Of a DNA stretch of 64,000 nt, positions 35,311-42,774 are shown piece by piece (position 1 is the stretch's first letter; each line of letters begins with the position of its first letter). Source of the stretch: Nocardia camponoti (lineage in GTDB: Bacteria; Actinomycetota; Actinomycetes; Mycobacteriales; Mycobacteriaceae); the NCBI RefSeq assembly GCF_014646135.1, contig NZ_BMMW01000003.1:531025-595024 (forward strand). The letters run 5' to 3'. The notes beneath the pieces are model-generated. The model was given only the letters and a program-made list of their open reading frames with translations. It was not told where the DNA came from and searched no databases. The translations under genes and the position numbers were made by a program.

Positions 35311-35822
35311 CCCAGCGCCTCATCGAATCGAAGGACCGAGACGCCTGCGCCTCGGTTGTTGAAAACGCGAAGTCGGGTCATCAACATCGCCGCGAAGGTT
35401 TCGGCTTCCCATTCAGCGAGGTCGTCGGAACCGTCTTCGACGATCTGAGCGTGCGCGCGCTGGCTGAGCATGTACGCGATGAGGTCGTCGCTCACCTCAA
35501 GGGTGGTTTCGACGGCAGGCGCGCCCTCGTGGTCGAAGACGATGTGGCCGAGCTCGTGCGCGAGGGTGTGGTCGCGACTTGGCAGCGCGTCGGCGAGCAC
35601 GATGATGTCGCGCTCGGGGTAAAACCGGCGCTGGCCGCATACGCCAGGGCCCAAATGCGCACTGGTGATTTCGATTTCGCGATCGCGCTCGCGGGAGATG
35701 GCGTCGACCACTTCGTCGAGGGTGGTCGCGTCGGAGTCGGCGGCCACCGCGCACACCGCGTCAACGGCGGCGGCAACGCGACGATAGGACTTCGACGTTG
35801 AGCGAGTTGTGCTTTTACTCAT
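35307..35822 (-). CDS. ImmA/IrrE family metallo-peptidase
   Basis: A 171-residue zinc-peptidase-like protein. HELGH at residues 89-93 (TLAHELGHIVFDHEG) is the metal site, and the C-terminal EWEAETFAAMLM supplies the third ligand Glu. ImmA/IrrE peptidases cleave XRE-type repressors. The EspR-like protein next door is the only XRE protein here and so a candidate partner. Middle gene of the operon: 12 bp after the repeat protein and overlapping the membrane protein gene. Confidence 0.9.
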   Translation of the reverse strand: MSKSTTRSTSKSYRRVAAAVDAVCAVAADSDATTLDEVVDAISRERDREIEITSAHLGPGVCGQRRFYPERDIIVLADALPSRDHTLAHELGHIVFDHEGAPAVETTLEVSDDLIAYMLSQRAHAQIVEDGSDDLAEWEAETFAAMLMTRLRVFNNRGAGVSVLRFDEALG

Positions 35823-35834
35823 GACAGTTCCGCC

Positions 35835-37109
35835 TTACGACCGTGGTCCGAAGAACTCGGCACGCGCCGCGTTCACGCGCGCCTGGGCGGCGGCGGCACC
35901 TTGGAAACTGACTGCGCCAGAACCGGTTCCGGCCAGCGTGAGCGCGATCAGGCCGCCGATGACAGAGAGCAGTTTCGGTTCGGGGAGGCCGCTGTTGTCG
36001 CTTGTTGGTTTGAACGCGTGGTTCGGAGCCGCCTCAGCGGGCGCGGCTGGTGCGGCTGCCGGGGCGGCCGGAGGCGCTGTCGGCGCGGGTGGCTCCGGTG
36101 CTGCGGGCACGTCGGGTGCCGCGACCAGCACGTTTGGCGCTGCCGGGGCGGCGGGCGCGGACGGGATCGCGATCGACGGCAGTGCGGGAGCTGCCGGGGG
36201 CGACGGGATCGGGATCAGCAGTAGGAGCAGCGGTGCTGCGGAACCCGCTGCTGCCGAACCGGTGAGTGCCGAGCCGGTGAGGGCGGAGCCGGTGAGGGCC
36301 GAACCGGTGAGGGCCGAGCCGGTGAGGGCCGAGCCGGTGAGGGCCGAACCGGTGCCGAGACCGGCCGAACCGAGCGCCGCCGAGCCAGCGCCGAGTGCCG
36401 AACCGGTGCCCAATGCTGCCGAACCGACTGCGGCTGAACCTGTGCCGAGGACTGCGGAACCTACGCCGAGTGCGGCCGAGCCAGTCGCACCGAGTGCCGC
36501 TGAGCCGGTTGCGCCGAGGGCGGCAACGCCTGCTGAGCCGGTGCCGAGGATGGCGGTGAGGCCAGCTGAGCCGGTTGCGAGGGTGAGGCCAAGGCCTGCT
36601 GAACCGGACCCGAGCAGAATGCCGAGGCCAGCCGAGCCCGAGCCGAGGACGATGCCCGCGGCAGCGGAGCCCGCTGCTGAACCTGCGGCCGAGCCGGTTG
36701 CCGCCGAGCCCGAAAGGGGGCCTGCCACTTCCTTTTTCGGGACGTCGTGGTGAGACTGGCCCGGGATGCCGAGGGGAACCCACCCGCCATCTTCGGAGAT
36801 GGGGTCGCCTACTGGGCCGTGGGAGTTGCCGCCATTGCCGTTGCCCTGACCTTGGCCCTGGTTGCCTTCGCCGCTGCGGCCGTTGTTGCCGCCGCTGCTG
36901 CCAGTTCCGTTGCCGCCGTTGACGTTTCCGTTGCCACCGCGGTCGTCGTGGATCTGGACGGAGTTCTGCCCATCGCTACTACCGCTGGGCAGCGGAACGA
37001 CGGGCGTCGGCGTGGGTTCGGCGAGCGCGATGGCGGCCGGACCAAGTAGCGCGGATCCGGCCAACACACTCGCGGCGGCAAGTACGCGCAAGATGCGACC
37101 TATGGCCAT
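35835..37109 (-). CDS. Secreted Gly/Ser/Ala-repeat protein
   Basis: A 424-residue low-complexity protein. It has a signal peptide (about residues 1-30, ending ALAEP), a Gly/Asn/Gln-rich part (residues 55-95), then a long array of GSA-centred repeats such as LGTGSA, LGATGSA and TGSAL (residues about 130-285), a Pro/Ala-rich part and a C-terminal hydrophobic stretch (LLSVIGGLIALTLAGTGSG). It is reminiscent of PE_PGRS or other envelope repeat proteins but is not a member. First gene of an operon with ImmA and a membrane protein. Function unknown. Confidence 0.75.
   Translation of the reverse strand: MAIGRILRVLAAASVLAGSALLGPAAIALAEPTPTPVVPLPSGSSDGQNSVQIHDDRGGNGNVNGGNGTGSSGGNNGRSGEGNQGQGQGNGNGGNSHGPVGDPISEDGGWVPLGIPGQSHHDVPKKEVAGPLSGSAATGSAAGSAAGSAAAGIVLGSGSAGLGILLGSGSAGLGLTLATGSAGLTAILGTGSAGVAALGATGSAALGATGSAALGVGSAVLGTGSAAVGSAALGTGSALGAGSAALGSAGLGTGSALTGSALTGSALTGSALTGSALTGSALTGSAAAGSAAPLLLLLIPIPSPPAAPALPSIAIPSAPAAPAAPNVLVAAPDVPAAPEPPAPTAPPAAPAAAPAAPAEAAPNHAFKPTSDNSGLPEPKLLSVIGGLIALTLAGTGSGAVSFQGAAAAQARVNAARAEFFGPRS
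36256..36355. repeat. 15-bp tandem repeat array inside the GSA-repeat gene
   Basis: Six to seven copies of GAGCCGGTGAGGGCC with few changes; translated on the minus strand each unit gives TGSAL. Near-identity at the DNA level points to recent expansion. Confidence 0.85.
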
Positions 37110-37277
37110 GCGCTTGTCATCCCCTCATTAGCTCAGCGCGGCATTAACCCGGTCGCGGAGCTCTCCGGGATCGACGAACAGGTGCCAATAGTAAACGCAC
37201 GCCGTCGACCTCGCATAATGAGTGCAAGAGTCGTTCAGCCCCCTTTACGCGTGGCGGTCGTCACGTTTATCGCCCGG

Positions 37278-38186
37278 TCATGCGCCGTAAACCGGCTCCG
37301 GCACCTGCCCTTTCTCAAGCAGTTCGGCGACAACGGGGCCCAGGTCAGCGGGGTTCCAGCGGGCACCGCGGTCGACCGGAATGCCGTGCCGCCAGCCCTC
37401 GGCAAGCGCGACCTTTCCGCCTTCGACCTCAAACATTCGGCCAGTCACATTGCCGGATTCCGCACTCCCAAGCCACACGACGAGCGGCGAAATGTTCTCC
37501 GGCGCCATCGCGTCGAAGCCCGCGTCGGGGGCGGCCATTGTTTCGGCGAAGACGGTTTCGGTCATCCGGGTGCGGGCAGCGGGCGCGATGGCGTTCACGG
37601 TCACGCCGTATCGGCCGAATTCCGCCGCCGCGGTGAGCGTGAGTCCGGCGATCGCCGCTTTCGCCGCCCCGTAGTTGCCCTGGCCGACGCTGCCTTGCAG
37701 GCCAGCGCCGGAGCTGGTGTTGATTACGCGCGCTTGGGGCGTCCTGCCCGCCTTCGCCTCGGCACGCCAGTACTGGGCGGCATGGCGCATCGTCGCGAAA
37801 TGGCCTTTGAGATGCACGCGAACGACGGCATCCCATTCGTCTTCGCTGAGGTTGACCAGCATGCGGTCGCGGACGAAGCCCGCGTTGTTGACGAGCACGT
37901 CGAGGCCGCCGAAGGCGACAATCGCCTGGTCAACGAGGTTGCGTGCGCCTTGCCAGTCGGCGACGTCATCGTAATTGGCAACGGCGACACCACCATTCGC
38001 GACGATCTCGTCGACGACCTGCTGCGCGGGGGTTTCGGTCGTCGCCGCCCCGTCGAGCGCGGTGCCGACATCGTTGACGACGACCCGCGCGCCAGCGGCG
38101 GCGAAGGCGAGCGCGTGTGCGCGGCCGATTCCCCGGCCCGCGCCGGTCACGATCACCGTGCGGTCTTGGCAGAGTTTGTCTTGCAT
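37278..38186 (-). CDS. Short-chain dehydrogenase, Rv3548c-like
   Basis: A 302-residue SDR with VTGAGRGIGRAHA, DVLVNNAGFVRDRMLVN, and catalytic INTSSGAGLQGSVGQGNYGAAK. Longer than a minimal SDR, with a C-terminal domain (GARWNPADLGPVVAELLEKG) as in Rv3548c. It is in the KstR2-type block next to a second SDR and divergent from echA20. The step is likely oxidation or reduction of a hydroxyacyl intermediate in ring C/D breakdown; the exact substrate is not known. Confidence 0.85.
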   Translation of the reverse strand: MQDKLCQDRTVIVTGAGRGIGRAHALAFAAAGARVVVNDVGTALDGAATTETPAQQVVDEIVANGGVAVANYDDVADWQGARNLVDQAIVAFGGLDVLVNNAGFVRDRMLVNLSEDEWDAVVRVHLKGHFATMRHAAQYWRAEAKAGRTPQARVINTSSGAGLQGSVGQGNYGAAKAAIAGLTLTAAAEFGRYGVTVNAIAPAARTRMTETVFAETMAAPDAGFDAMAPENISPLVVWLGSAESGNVTGRMFEVEGGKVALAEGWRHGIPVDRGARWNPADLGPVVAELLEKGQVPEPVYGA

Positions 38187-38198
38187 GTCTTTCCTTCG

Positions 38199-38969
38199 TT
38201 AGTGATTAGTTGTGGCGGCGTCAAGGAAGGCGGGTCGCTCGCCGCCCCCGTTGACCAATAGCGCTGCTCCACTGATGTATTCGGCCATCTCAGACGCGAG
38301 GAAGAGCGCGGCATTGCCCACGTCGGCGGGTGCGGCGAGGCGGCCAAGCGGCACCGTCTTCGCCACTGCCGCGACGCCCGCTTCGTCGCCGTAATGCAGG
38401 TGGCTTTGCTCGGTTTCGACCGGCCCGACGACGACGGAATTCACCCGGATCGGTGCCCACTCGACCGCGAGCGAGCCGACAAGGCTGTCGATGCCCGCCT
38501 TGGCAGCGCCGTAAGCGGCGGTGCCGGGCGACGGTCGGTGGCCGCTCACGCTGGAGATCATGGTGATCGAGCCGTGGTTCTGCTTTTGCATCACCGCGTG
38601 CGCCTGTTGCGAAACAAGCAGTGGGGCAAGGAGATTCAGCTCGACGATCTTCGAGTGAAACCTTGGGCTAGCCGCGTCCGCGAGTGCGAACGGCGCACCG
38701 CCCGCGTTATTGACCACGTGGTCGACGCGGCCGTGCACCCCGACGATGTCGGCGAACATCGCCGCCACTGAGTCGGGATCGCGCACGTCGCATGTCCGGT
38801 GCTCAATTTCGTTGTCACCAAACCGGATTCGTTCCTCAAGCGGCCGTCTCGCACACGTGAGCACCGTCGCGCCCGCAGCCAGAAACGCGCGGCTGATACC
38901 AGCGCCGACCCCGCGTACGCCGCCGGTCACCAGCACGATCTGGCCGGAAAGGTCGATTTCTATCGCCAT
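38199..38969 (-). CDS. Short-chain dehydrogenase, Rv3549c-like
   Basis: A 256-residue SDR: VTGGVRGVGAGISRAF, VNNAGGAPFALAD, catalytic SVSGHRPSPGTAAYGAAKAG. Sits 12 bp before the downstream SDR, so both are one transcript from the promoter carrying the KstR2-like site at 38985-38998. Matches Rv3549c by position. Substrate inferred to be an intermediate after HIP. Confidence 0.85.
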   Translation of the reverse strand: MAIEIDLSGQIVLVTGGVRGVGAGISRAFLAAGATVLTCARRPLEERIRFGDNEIEHRTCDVRDPDSVAAMFADIVGVHGRVDHVVNNAGGAPFALADAASPRFHSKIVELNLLAPLLVSQQAHAVMQKQNHGSITMISSVSGHRPSPGTAAYGAAKAGIDSLVGSLAVEWAPIRVNSVVVGPVETEQSHLHYGDEAGVAAVAKTVPLGRLAAPADVGNAALFLASEMAEYISGAALLVNGGGERPAFLDAATTNH

Positions 38970-38984
38970 CGTGTTAACCTACCA

Positions 38985-38998
38985 AGCAATTGCTTGCT
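38985..38998. promoter_or_regulatory. KstR2-like operator between the SDR pair and echA20
   Basis: AGCAATTGCTTGCT fits ANCAAGNNCTTGNT with one mismatch; the wider stretch CAAGCAATTGCTTG (38983-38996) is itself a palindrome. It lies in the 50-bp divergent gap, controlling both directions. Confidence 0.75.
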
Positions 38999-39019
38999 TT
39001 GTCTTGAGATGGGACATCG

Positions 39020-39784
39020 ATGGGGATAAATCGGCACACCGAAACGACTGGCGTCGAAGTCGTCACAGTCGACTACCCGCCGGTCAACGCACTGCCATCC
39101 GACGGATGGTTCGCGCTGGCCGACGCGGTGCGGGCGGCTGGCCGCGAACCTTCCACCCGGGTGGTCGTGTTGCGGGCAGAAGGGCGCGGGTTCAACGCGG
39201 GCGTCGACATCAAGGAGATGAACGCCGACAGCGGCCACACCGCGCTCATTCGCGCCAACCACGGCTGCTTCGACGCGTTCGCCGCCGTCTATGACTGCGA
39301 AGTTCCGGTGATCGCGGCGGTTAACGGGTTCTGCCTCGGCGGCGGCATCGGACTGGTCGGCAACGCGGACGTCATCGTCGCTTCCGACGACGCCACGTTC
39401 GGACTGCCCGAAGTCGAACGCGGAGCACTAGGTGCCGCAACGCATTTGGCGCGACTGGTCCCCCAGCACCTGATGCGGACGATGTTCTACACCGCGGGCA
39501 AGCTCACGGCACAGCAGCTGCACCATTTCGGGTCGGTGTACAAGGTGGTGCCGCGCGCCGAACTCGACGCTGCCGCAATGGAAGTCGCCAAAAACATCGC
39601 CGACAAGGACCCCCGCGTGATTCGGGCGGCCAAGCGCGCGCTGAACGGGATCGACGTCCAAGACGTGCACCGCTCCTACCGGTACGAACAGGGCTTCACG
39701 ATGGAACTCAACCTCGCTGGCGTGGCCGACGAGATCCGCGCCCGCTTCGACGACGACATCGCCGCGCAGAAGAAGGAGAGCTGA
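39020..39784 (+). CDS. echA20: EchA20, ring-opening crotonase of the HIP pathway
   Basis: A 254-residue crotonase. In M. tuberculosis EchA20 hydrolytically opens a ring of the bicyclic CoA thioester (HIEC-CoA to COCHEA-CoA). Motifs: AEGRGFNAGVDIKEM and NGFCLGGGIGLVGNADV. Typical hydratase Glu pair positions are altered (GGGIGL; LPEVERGALGA), in line with a hydrolase. Followed by ipdA after 6 bp. Confidence 0.9.
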   Translation: MGINRHTETTGVEVVTVDYPPVNALPSDGWFALADAVRAAGREPSTRVVVLRAEGRGFNAGVDIKEMNADSGHTALIRANHGCFDAFAAVYDCEVPVIAAVNGFCLGGGIGLVGNADVIVASDDATFGLPEVERGALGAATHLARLVPQHLMRTMFYTAGKLTAQQLHHFGSVYKVVPRAELDAAAMEVAKNIADKDPRVIRAAKRALNGIDVQDVHRSYRYEQGFTMELNLAGVADEIRARFDDDIAAQKKES

Positions 39785-39790
39785 ATTTCC

Positions 39791-40666
39791 ATGCGCGACA
39801 AGACGATGACGCTCGACGAGGTGGTCGGCGAGCTGCGTAGCGGCATGACGATCGGCATCGGCGGCTGGGGTTCGCGGCGTAAGCCGATGGCGCTGGTGCG
39901 CGCGCTGTTGCGGTCGGATGTTACCGACCTGACTGTTGTCACCTATGGCGGCCCTGACCTGGGGCTGCTGTGCTCGGCGGGCAAGGTGCGCAAGGCGTAC
40001 TACGGGTTCGTTTCGCTCGATTCCGCGCCGTTTTATGACCCGTGGTTCGCCCAAGCGCGCACGTCGGGGCAGCTCGTTGTGCGCGAGATGGACGAGGGCA
40101 TGGTGAAGTGCGGACTGCAAGCGGCGGCCGCGCGACTGCCGTTTTTGCCGATTCGCGCAGGGCTCGGGTCGTCGGTCGTCGACTTTTGGGAAGGCGAGCT
40201 GAAGACGGTCGATTCGCCGTATCCGACCGATGGCCAGACCGAGACGTTGATCGCGATGCCCGCGTTGCAGCTGGACGCGGCGTTGGTTCACCTTGACCTC
40301 GCCGATCGCCACGGGAATGCCGCCTACACCGGGGTCGACCCGTACTTCGATGATCTGTATTGCCTTGCGGCAGAGCGCCGTTACGTGTCGGTTGATCGGG
40401 TTGTCGACACCGAAGAACTTGTGAAAACCGTTCCGCGCCAAGCGCTTTTGCTCAACCGCATGATGATCGACGGGGTCGTCGAAGCACCCGGCGGCGCGCA
40501 CTTCACTTTCGCTGGTGAATACGGCCGCGACGAGCGGTTCCAGAAGCACTATGTGGCCGCGGCGCAGTCGGCTGAGTCGTGGACCGAGTTCAAGGCTCGC
40601 TACCTGGATGTTTCCGAGTCGGAGTACCAGGCCGCTGTTGCGGCGTTCGCTGAGGAGTCGCGATGA
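39791..40666 (+). CDS. ipdA: IpdA, COCHEA-CoA hydrolase alpha subunit
   Basis: A 291-residue CoA-transferase-fold subunit. IpdAB of M. tuberculosis and R. jostii hydrolyse the last steroid ring instead of moving CoA. Visible: GMTIGIGGWGSRRKPMALVRALL at the N-terminus and an acidic REMDEGM segment near residue 100 close to where the catalytic Glu is expected. Overlaps ipdB by 4 bp (ATGA), so a 1:1 complex is made. Confidence 0.93.
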   Translation: MRDKTMTLDEVVGELRSGMTIGIGGWGSRRKPMALVRALLRSDVTDLTVVTYGGPDLGLLCSAGKVRKAYYGFVSLDSAPFYDPWFAQARTSGQLVVREMDEGMVKCGLQAAAARLPFLPIRAGLGSSVVDFWEGELKTVDSPYPTDGQTETLIAMPALQLDAALVHLDLADRHGNAAYTGVDPYFDDLYCLAAERRYVSVDRVVDTEELVKTVPRQALLLNRMMIDGVVEAPGGAHFTFAGEYGRDERFQKHYVAAAQSAESWTEFKARYLDVSESEYQAAVAAFAEESR

Positions 40667-41409
40667 GTCCCACCCGTGCTGAGGTTTGCGTCGTCGCCGC
40701 CGCCGAGATTTTTCGGGGGGCGGGCGAGATTATGGCAAGCCCGATGTCGACTGTCACCACGATCGGGGCGCGGTTGGCTCGGCTGACTTTCGAGCCTGAC
40801 CTGCTGCTTTCCGACGGTGAAGCGTTGTTCTTCGCCGATGTCCCCGCGATTGGGTCGGGTGCGCCGATCGAGGGATGGATTCCGTTTTCGAAGGTGTTCG
40901 ACGTTGTCGCTTCTGGTCGTCGGCACGTCGTAATGGGTGCGAACCAGCTCGACCGATTCGGCAACCAGAACCTGTCGGCGTTCGGTCCGTTGCAGCATCC
41001 GAAGCGCCAGATGTTCGGCGTGCGCGGTGCGCCGGGCAACACGATTAACCACGCGACCAGCTACTTCGTGCCTAACCACAGCCCGCGCGTCTTTTGCGAC
41101 ACCGTCGATGTGGTTTCTGGGATTGGCTACGACAAGGTCGACGCGACCAACCCCGCTTACCGGTTCCACCACCTGCATCGGGTTGTTTCGAACCTTGGTG
41201 TGTTCGACTTCGGTGGTCCGGAATCGACGATGCGGGCGCTGTCGCTGCATCCGGGGGTTTCGGCGGACGAGGTCGCTGAGCAGACGTCGTTTGAGGTCGC
41301 CGGGTTGACCGAGGCGGGCGAGACGCGGTTGCCCACCGACGAGGAACTACGCCTGATTCGGGACGTGCTTGACCCCAAGGGTTTTCGTGACAAGGAAGTG
41401 CGGGCATGA
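40663..41409 (+). CDS. ipdB: IpdB, COCHEA-CoA hydrolase beta subunit
   Basis: A 248-residue CoA-transferase-fold partner of IpdA (MGANQLDRFGNQNLSAFGP, GVRGAPGNTINHATSYF). It lacks the SENG motif of true CoA transferases. Its stop overlaps the start of a 21-residue frame that runs exactly to ipdC (41406-41471). Confidence 0.92.
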   Translation: MSPTRAEVCVVAAAEIFRGAGEIMASPMSTVTTIGARLARLTFEPDLLLSDGEALFFADVPAIGSGAPIEGWIPFSKVFDVVASGRRHVVMGANQLDRFGNQNLSAFGPLQHPKRQMFGVRGAPGNTINHATSYFVPNHSPRVFCDTVDVVSGIGYDKVDATNPAYRFHHLHRVVSNLGVFDFGGPESTMRALSLHPGVSADEVAEQTSFEVAGLTEAGETRLPTDEELRLIRDVLDPKGFRDKEVRA

Positions 41410-41471
41410 ATCTCCGTGACGGCGCTCAGTGCGTTTCTATGCGGGTCCAGTGCGGGGAGGTTGCGGCATGA
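41406..41471 (+). CDS. 21-residue bridging ORF between ipdB and ipdC
   Basis: ATG overlaps the ipdB stop (ATGA), and the TGA overlaps the ipdC ATG (ATGA). The peptide MNLRDGAQCVSMRVQCGEVA is not similar to anything I know. It would let ribosomes pass from ipdB to ipdC. Whether the peptide matters is unknown; chance cannot be excluded. Confidence 0.35.
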   Translation: MNLRDGAQCVSMRVQCGEVAA

Positions 41472-42541
41472 GGTTGCGTACTCCGCTCACCGAGCTGATC
41501 GGGATCGAGCACCCCGTTGTGCAGACCGGGATGGGGTGGGTCGCTGGCCCGCGCCTGGTCGCGGCTACCGCGAACGCGGGTGGCCTCGGGATTCTCGCGT
41601 CGGCGACGATGACCTACGACGAGCTTGTCGCTGCCGTCGCCAAGACGAAGTCGCTCACGTCGCGGCCCTTCGGCGTGAACATTCGCGCTGACGCCACCGA
41701 CGCGTTGGAGCGCATTGAGCTACTGATTTCCGAGCAGGTTGCCGTCGCTTCCTTCGCGCTCGCGCCGAAGAAGGAACTGATCGCGCGGCTGAAAGACGCT
41801 GGCGTTGTTGTCATTCCGTCGATTGGCGCGGCGAAGCACGCGGTGAAGGTCGCGTCGTGGGGCGCGGACGCGGTCATCGTGCAGGGTGGCGAAGGCGGCG
41901 GTCACACGGGGCCGGTCGCGACGACACTGTTGCTGCCTTCGGTTTTGGACGCGGTAGACATTCCCGTTGTTGCGGCAGGCGGGTTCTTCGATGGGCGCGG
42001 TCTTGCGGCGGCGCTGTCGTATGGGGCGGCTGGCGTCGCGATGGGCACGCGGTTCCTGTTGACGCAGGAGAGCACGGTGCCGGACGCGGTGAAGGCGGAA
42101 TACCTGGCGCGCGGTCTGGGCGACACGGTCGTTTCCGCGAAGGTCGACGGGGTGCCACACCGGATGCTGAACACGGATTTGGTTGAGCGACTTGAACATT
42201 CGGGCGGCTGGCGCGGACTGTCCGCCGCGGTTGGCAACGCGGCGAAGTTCAAGTCAATGACTGGGATGAAGTGGTCGGCGCTTGTTCGCGACGGATTGGC
42301 GATGCGGCGAGGCAAGGATCTGACGTGGTCGCAGGTGGTGATGGCCGCGAACTCGGCGATGCTGACGAAGGCGGCGTTGGTTGAGGGCAGGACCGATGCG
42401 GGCATTTTGCCTGCGGGCCAGGTCACGGGCATTATCTCGGATTTGCCGACGGTGGCGGACTTGATCGCCGAGATCGTGAGCGACGCTGCGTCGCGCATCG
42501 CGTCGGTGAACAGTTTGGTTGTTGAGCCTGCGACGTCTTAG
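41468..42541 (+). CDS. ipdC: IpdC, FMN-dependent oxidoreductase of the HIP pathway
   Basis: A 357-residue nitronate-monooxygenase-fold (TIM barrel) flavoprotein: PVVQTGMGWVAGPRLVAATANAGGLGIL, VIVQGGEGGGHTG, VVAAGGFFDGRGLAAALSYGAAGVAMGTRF (FMN phosphate loop). IpdC in M. tuberculosis acts on the 5-oxo/5-hydroxy HIC-CoA stage to install a ring double bond. The ATG giving MRLRTPLTEL is preceded by GGGGAGG. Confidence 0.92.
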   Translation: MRLRTPLTELIGIEHPVVQTGMGWVAGPRLVAATANAGGLGILASATMTYDELVAAVAKTKSLTSRPFGVNIRADATDALERIELLISEQVAVASFALAPKKELIARLKDAGVVVIPSIGAAKHAVKVASWGADAVIVQGGEGGGHTGPVATTLLLPSVLDAVDIPVVAAGGFFDGRGLAAALSYGAAGVAMGTRFLLTQESTVPDAVKAEYLARGLGDTVVSAKVDGVPHRMLNTDLVERLEHSGGWRGLSAAVGNAAKFKSMTGMKWSALVRDGLAMRRGKDLTWSQVVMAANSAMLTKAALVEGRTDAGILPAGQVTGIISDLPTVADLIAEIVSDAASRIASVNSLVVEPATS

Positions 42542-42550
42542 GCGCTCGTC

Positions 42551-42590
42551 AAGAAGGCCTGGCCCGCGTGGACCAGGCCTTCTTTCGTGT
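42551..42590 (+). terminator. Intrinsic terminator after ipdC
   Basis: Perfect arms GAAGGCCTGG / CCAGGCCTTC extended by AA/TT, 9-base loop, then TTTCGTGTT. Ten bases after the ipdC stop; the clearest terminator with a T-rich tail in the window. Confidence 0.85.
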
Positions 42591-42626
42591 TCCGCCTAGG
42601 TAGCAACCAGCCTGTTGCAATAGCCA

Positions 42627-42700
42627 TGGCATAAACGTGCAGATTCGCGCGAAAGGCCGCAATTTCCCCCGAAAGTCCGTGAACGTGCACGTTTATGCCA
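42627..42700. repeat. Inverted repeat with 15-bp perfect arms, 44-nt loop
   Basis: TGGCATAAACGTGCA and its exact complement flank a loop containing two GAAAG runs. Between the ipdC terminator and fadA6. Could be a stem-loop element or a protein site; no coding frame here is convincing. Confidence 0.7.
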
Positions 42701-42730
42701 CTTCGTTCTGCGAACCCGGCGGCGGCACTC

Positions 42731-42760
42731 TCGCTGGTCGCCCCACTTGGCGACCAGCGA
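42731..42760 (-). terminator. Hairpin terminator after fadA6
   Basis: Perfect 12-bp arms TCGCTGGTCGCC / GGCGACCAGCGA, 6-base loop, 14 bp past the fadA6 stop. Confidence 0.7.
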
Positions 42761-42774
42761 GCTGGCGGTGGCTC

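Noticed and set aside
36050-36783. AEPVR-repeat frame on the plus strand opposite the GSA protein
   Set aside because: The 15-bp repeat keeps all frames open. The minus-strand frame has a signal peptide and fits the operon, so it was preferred.
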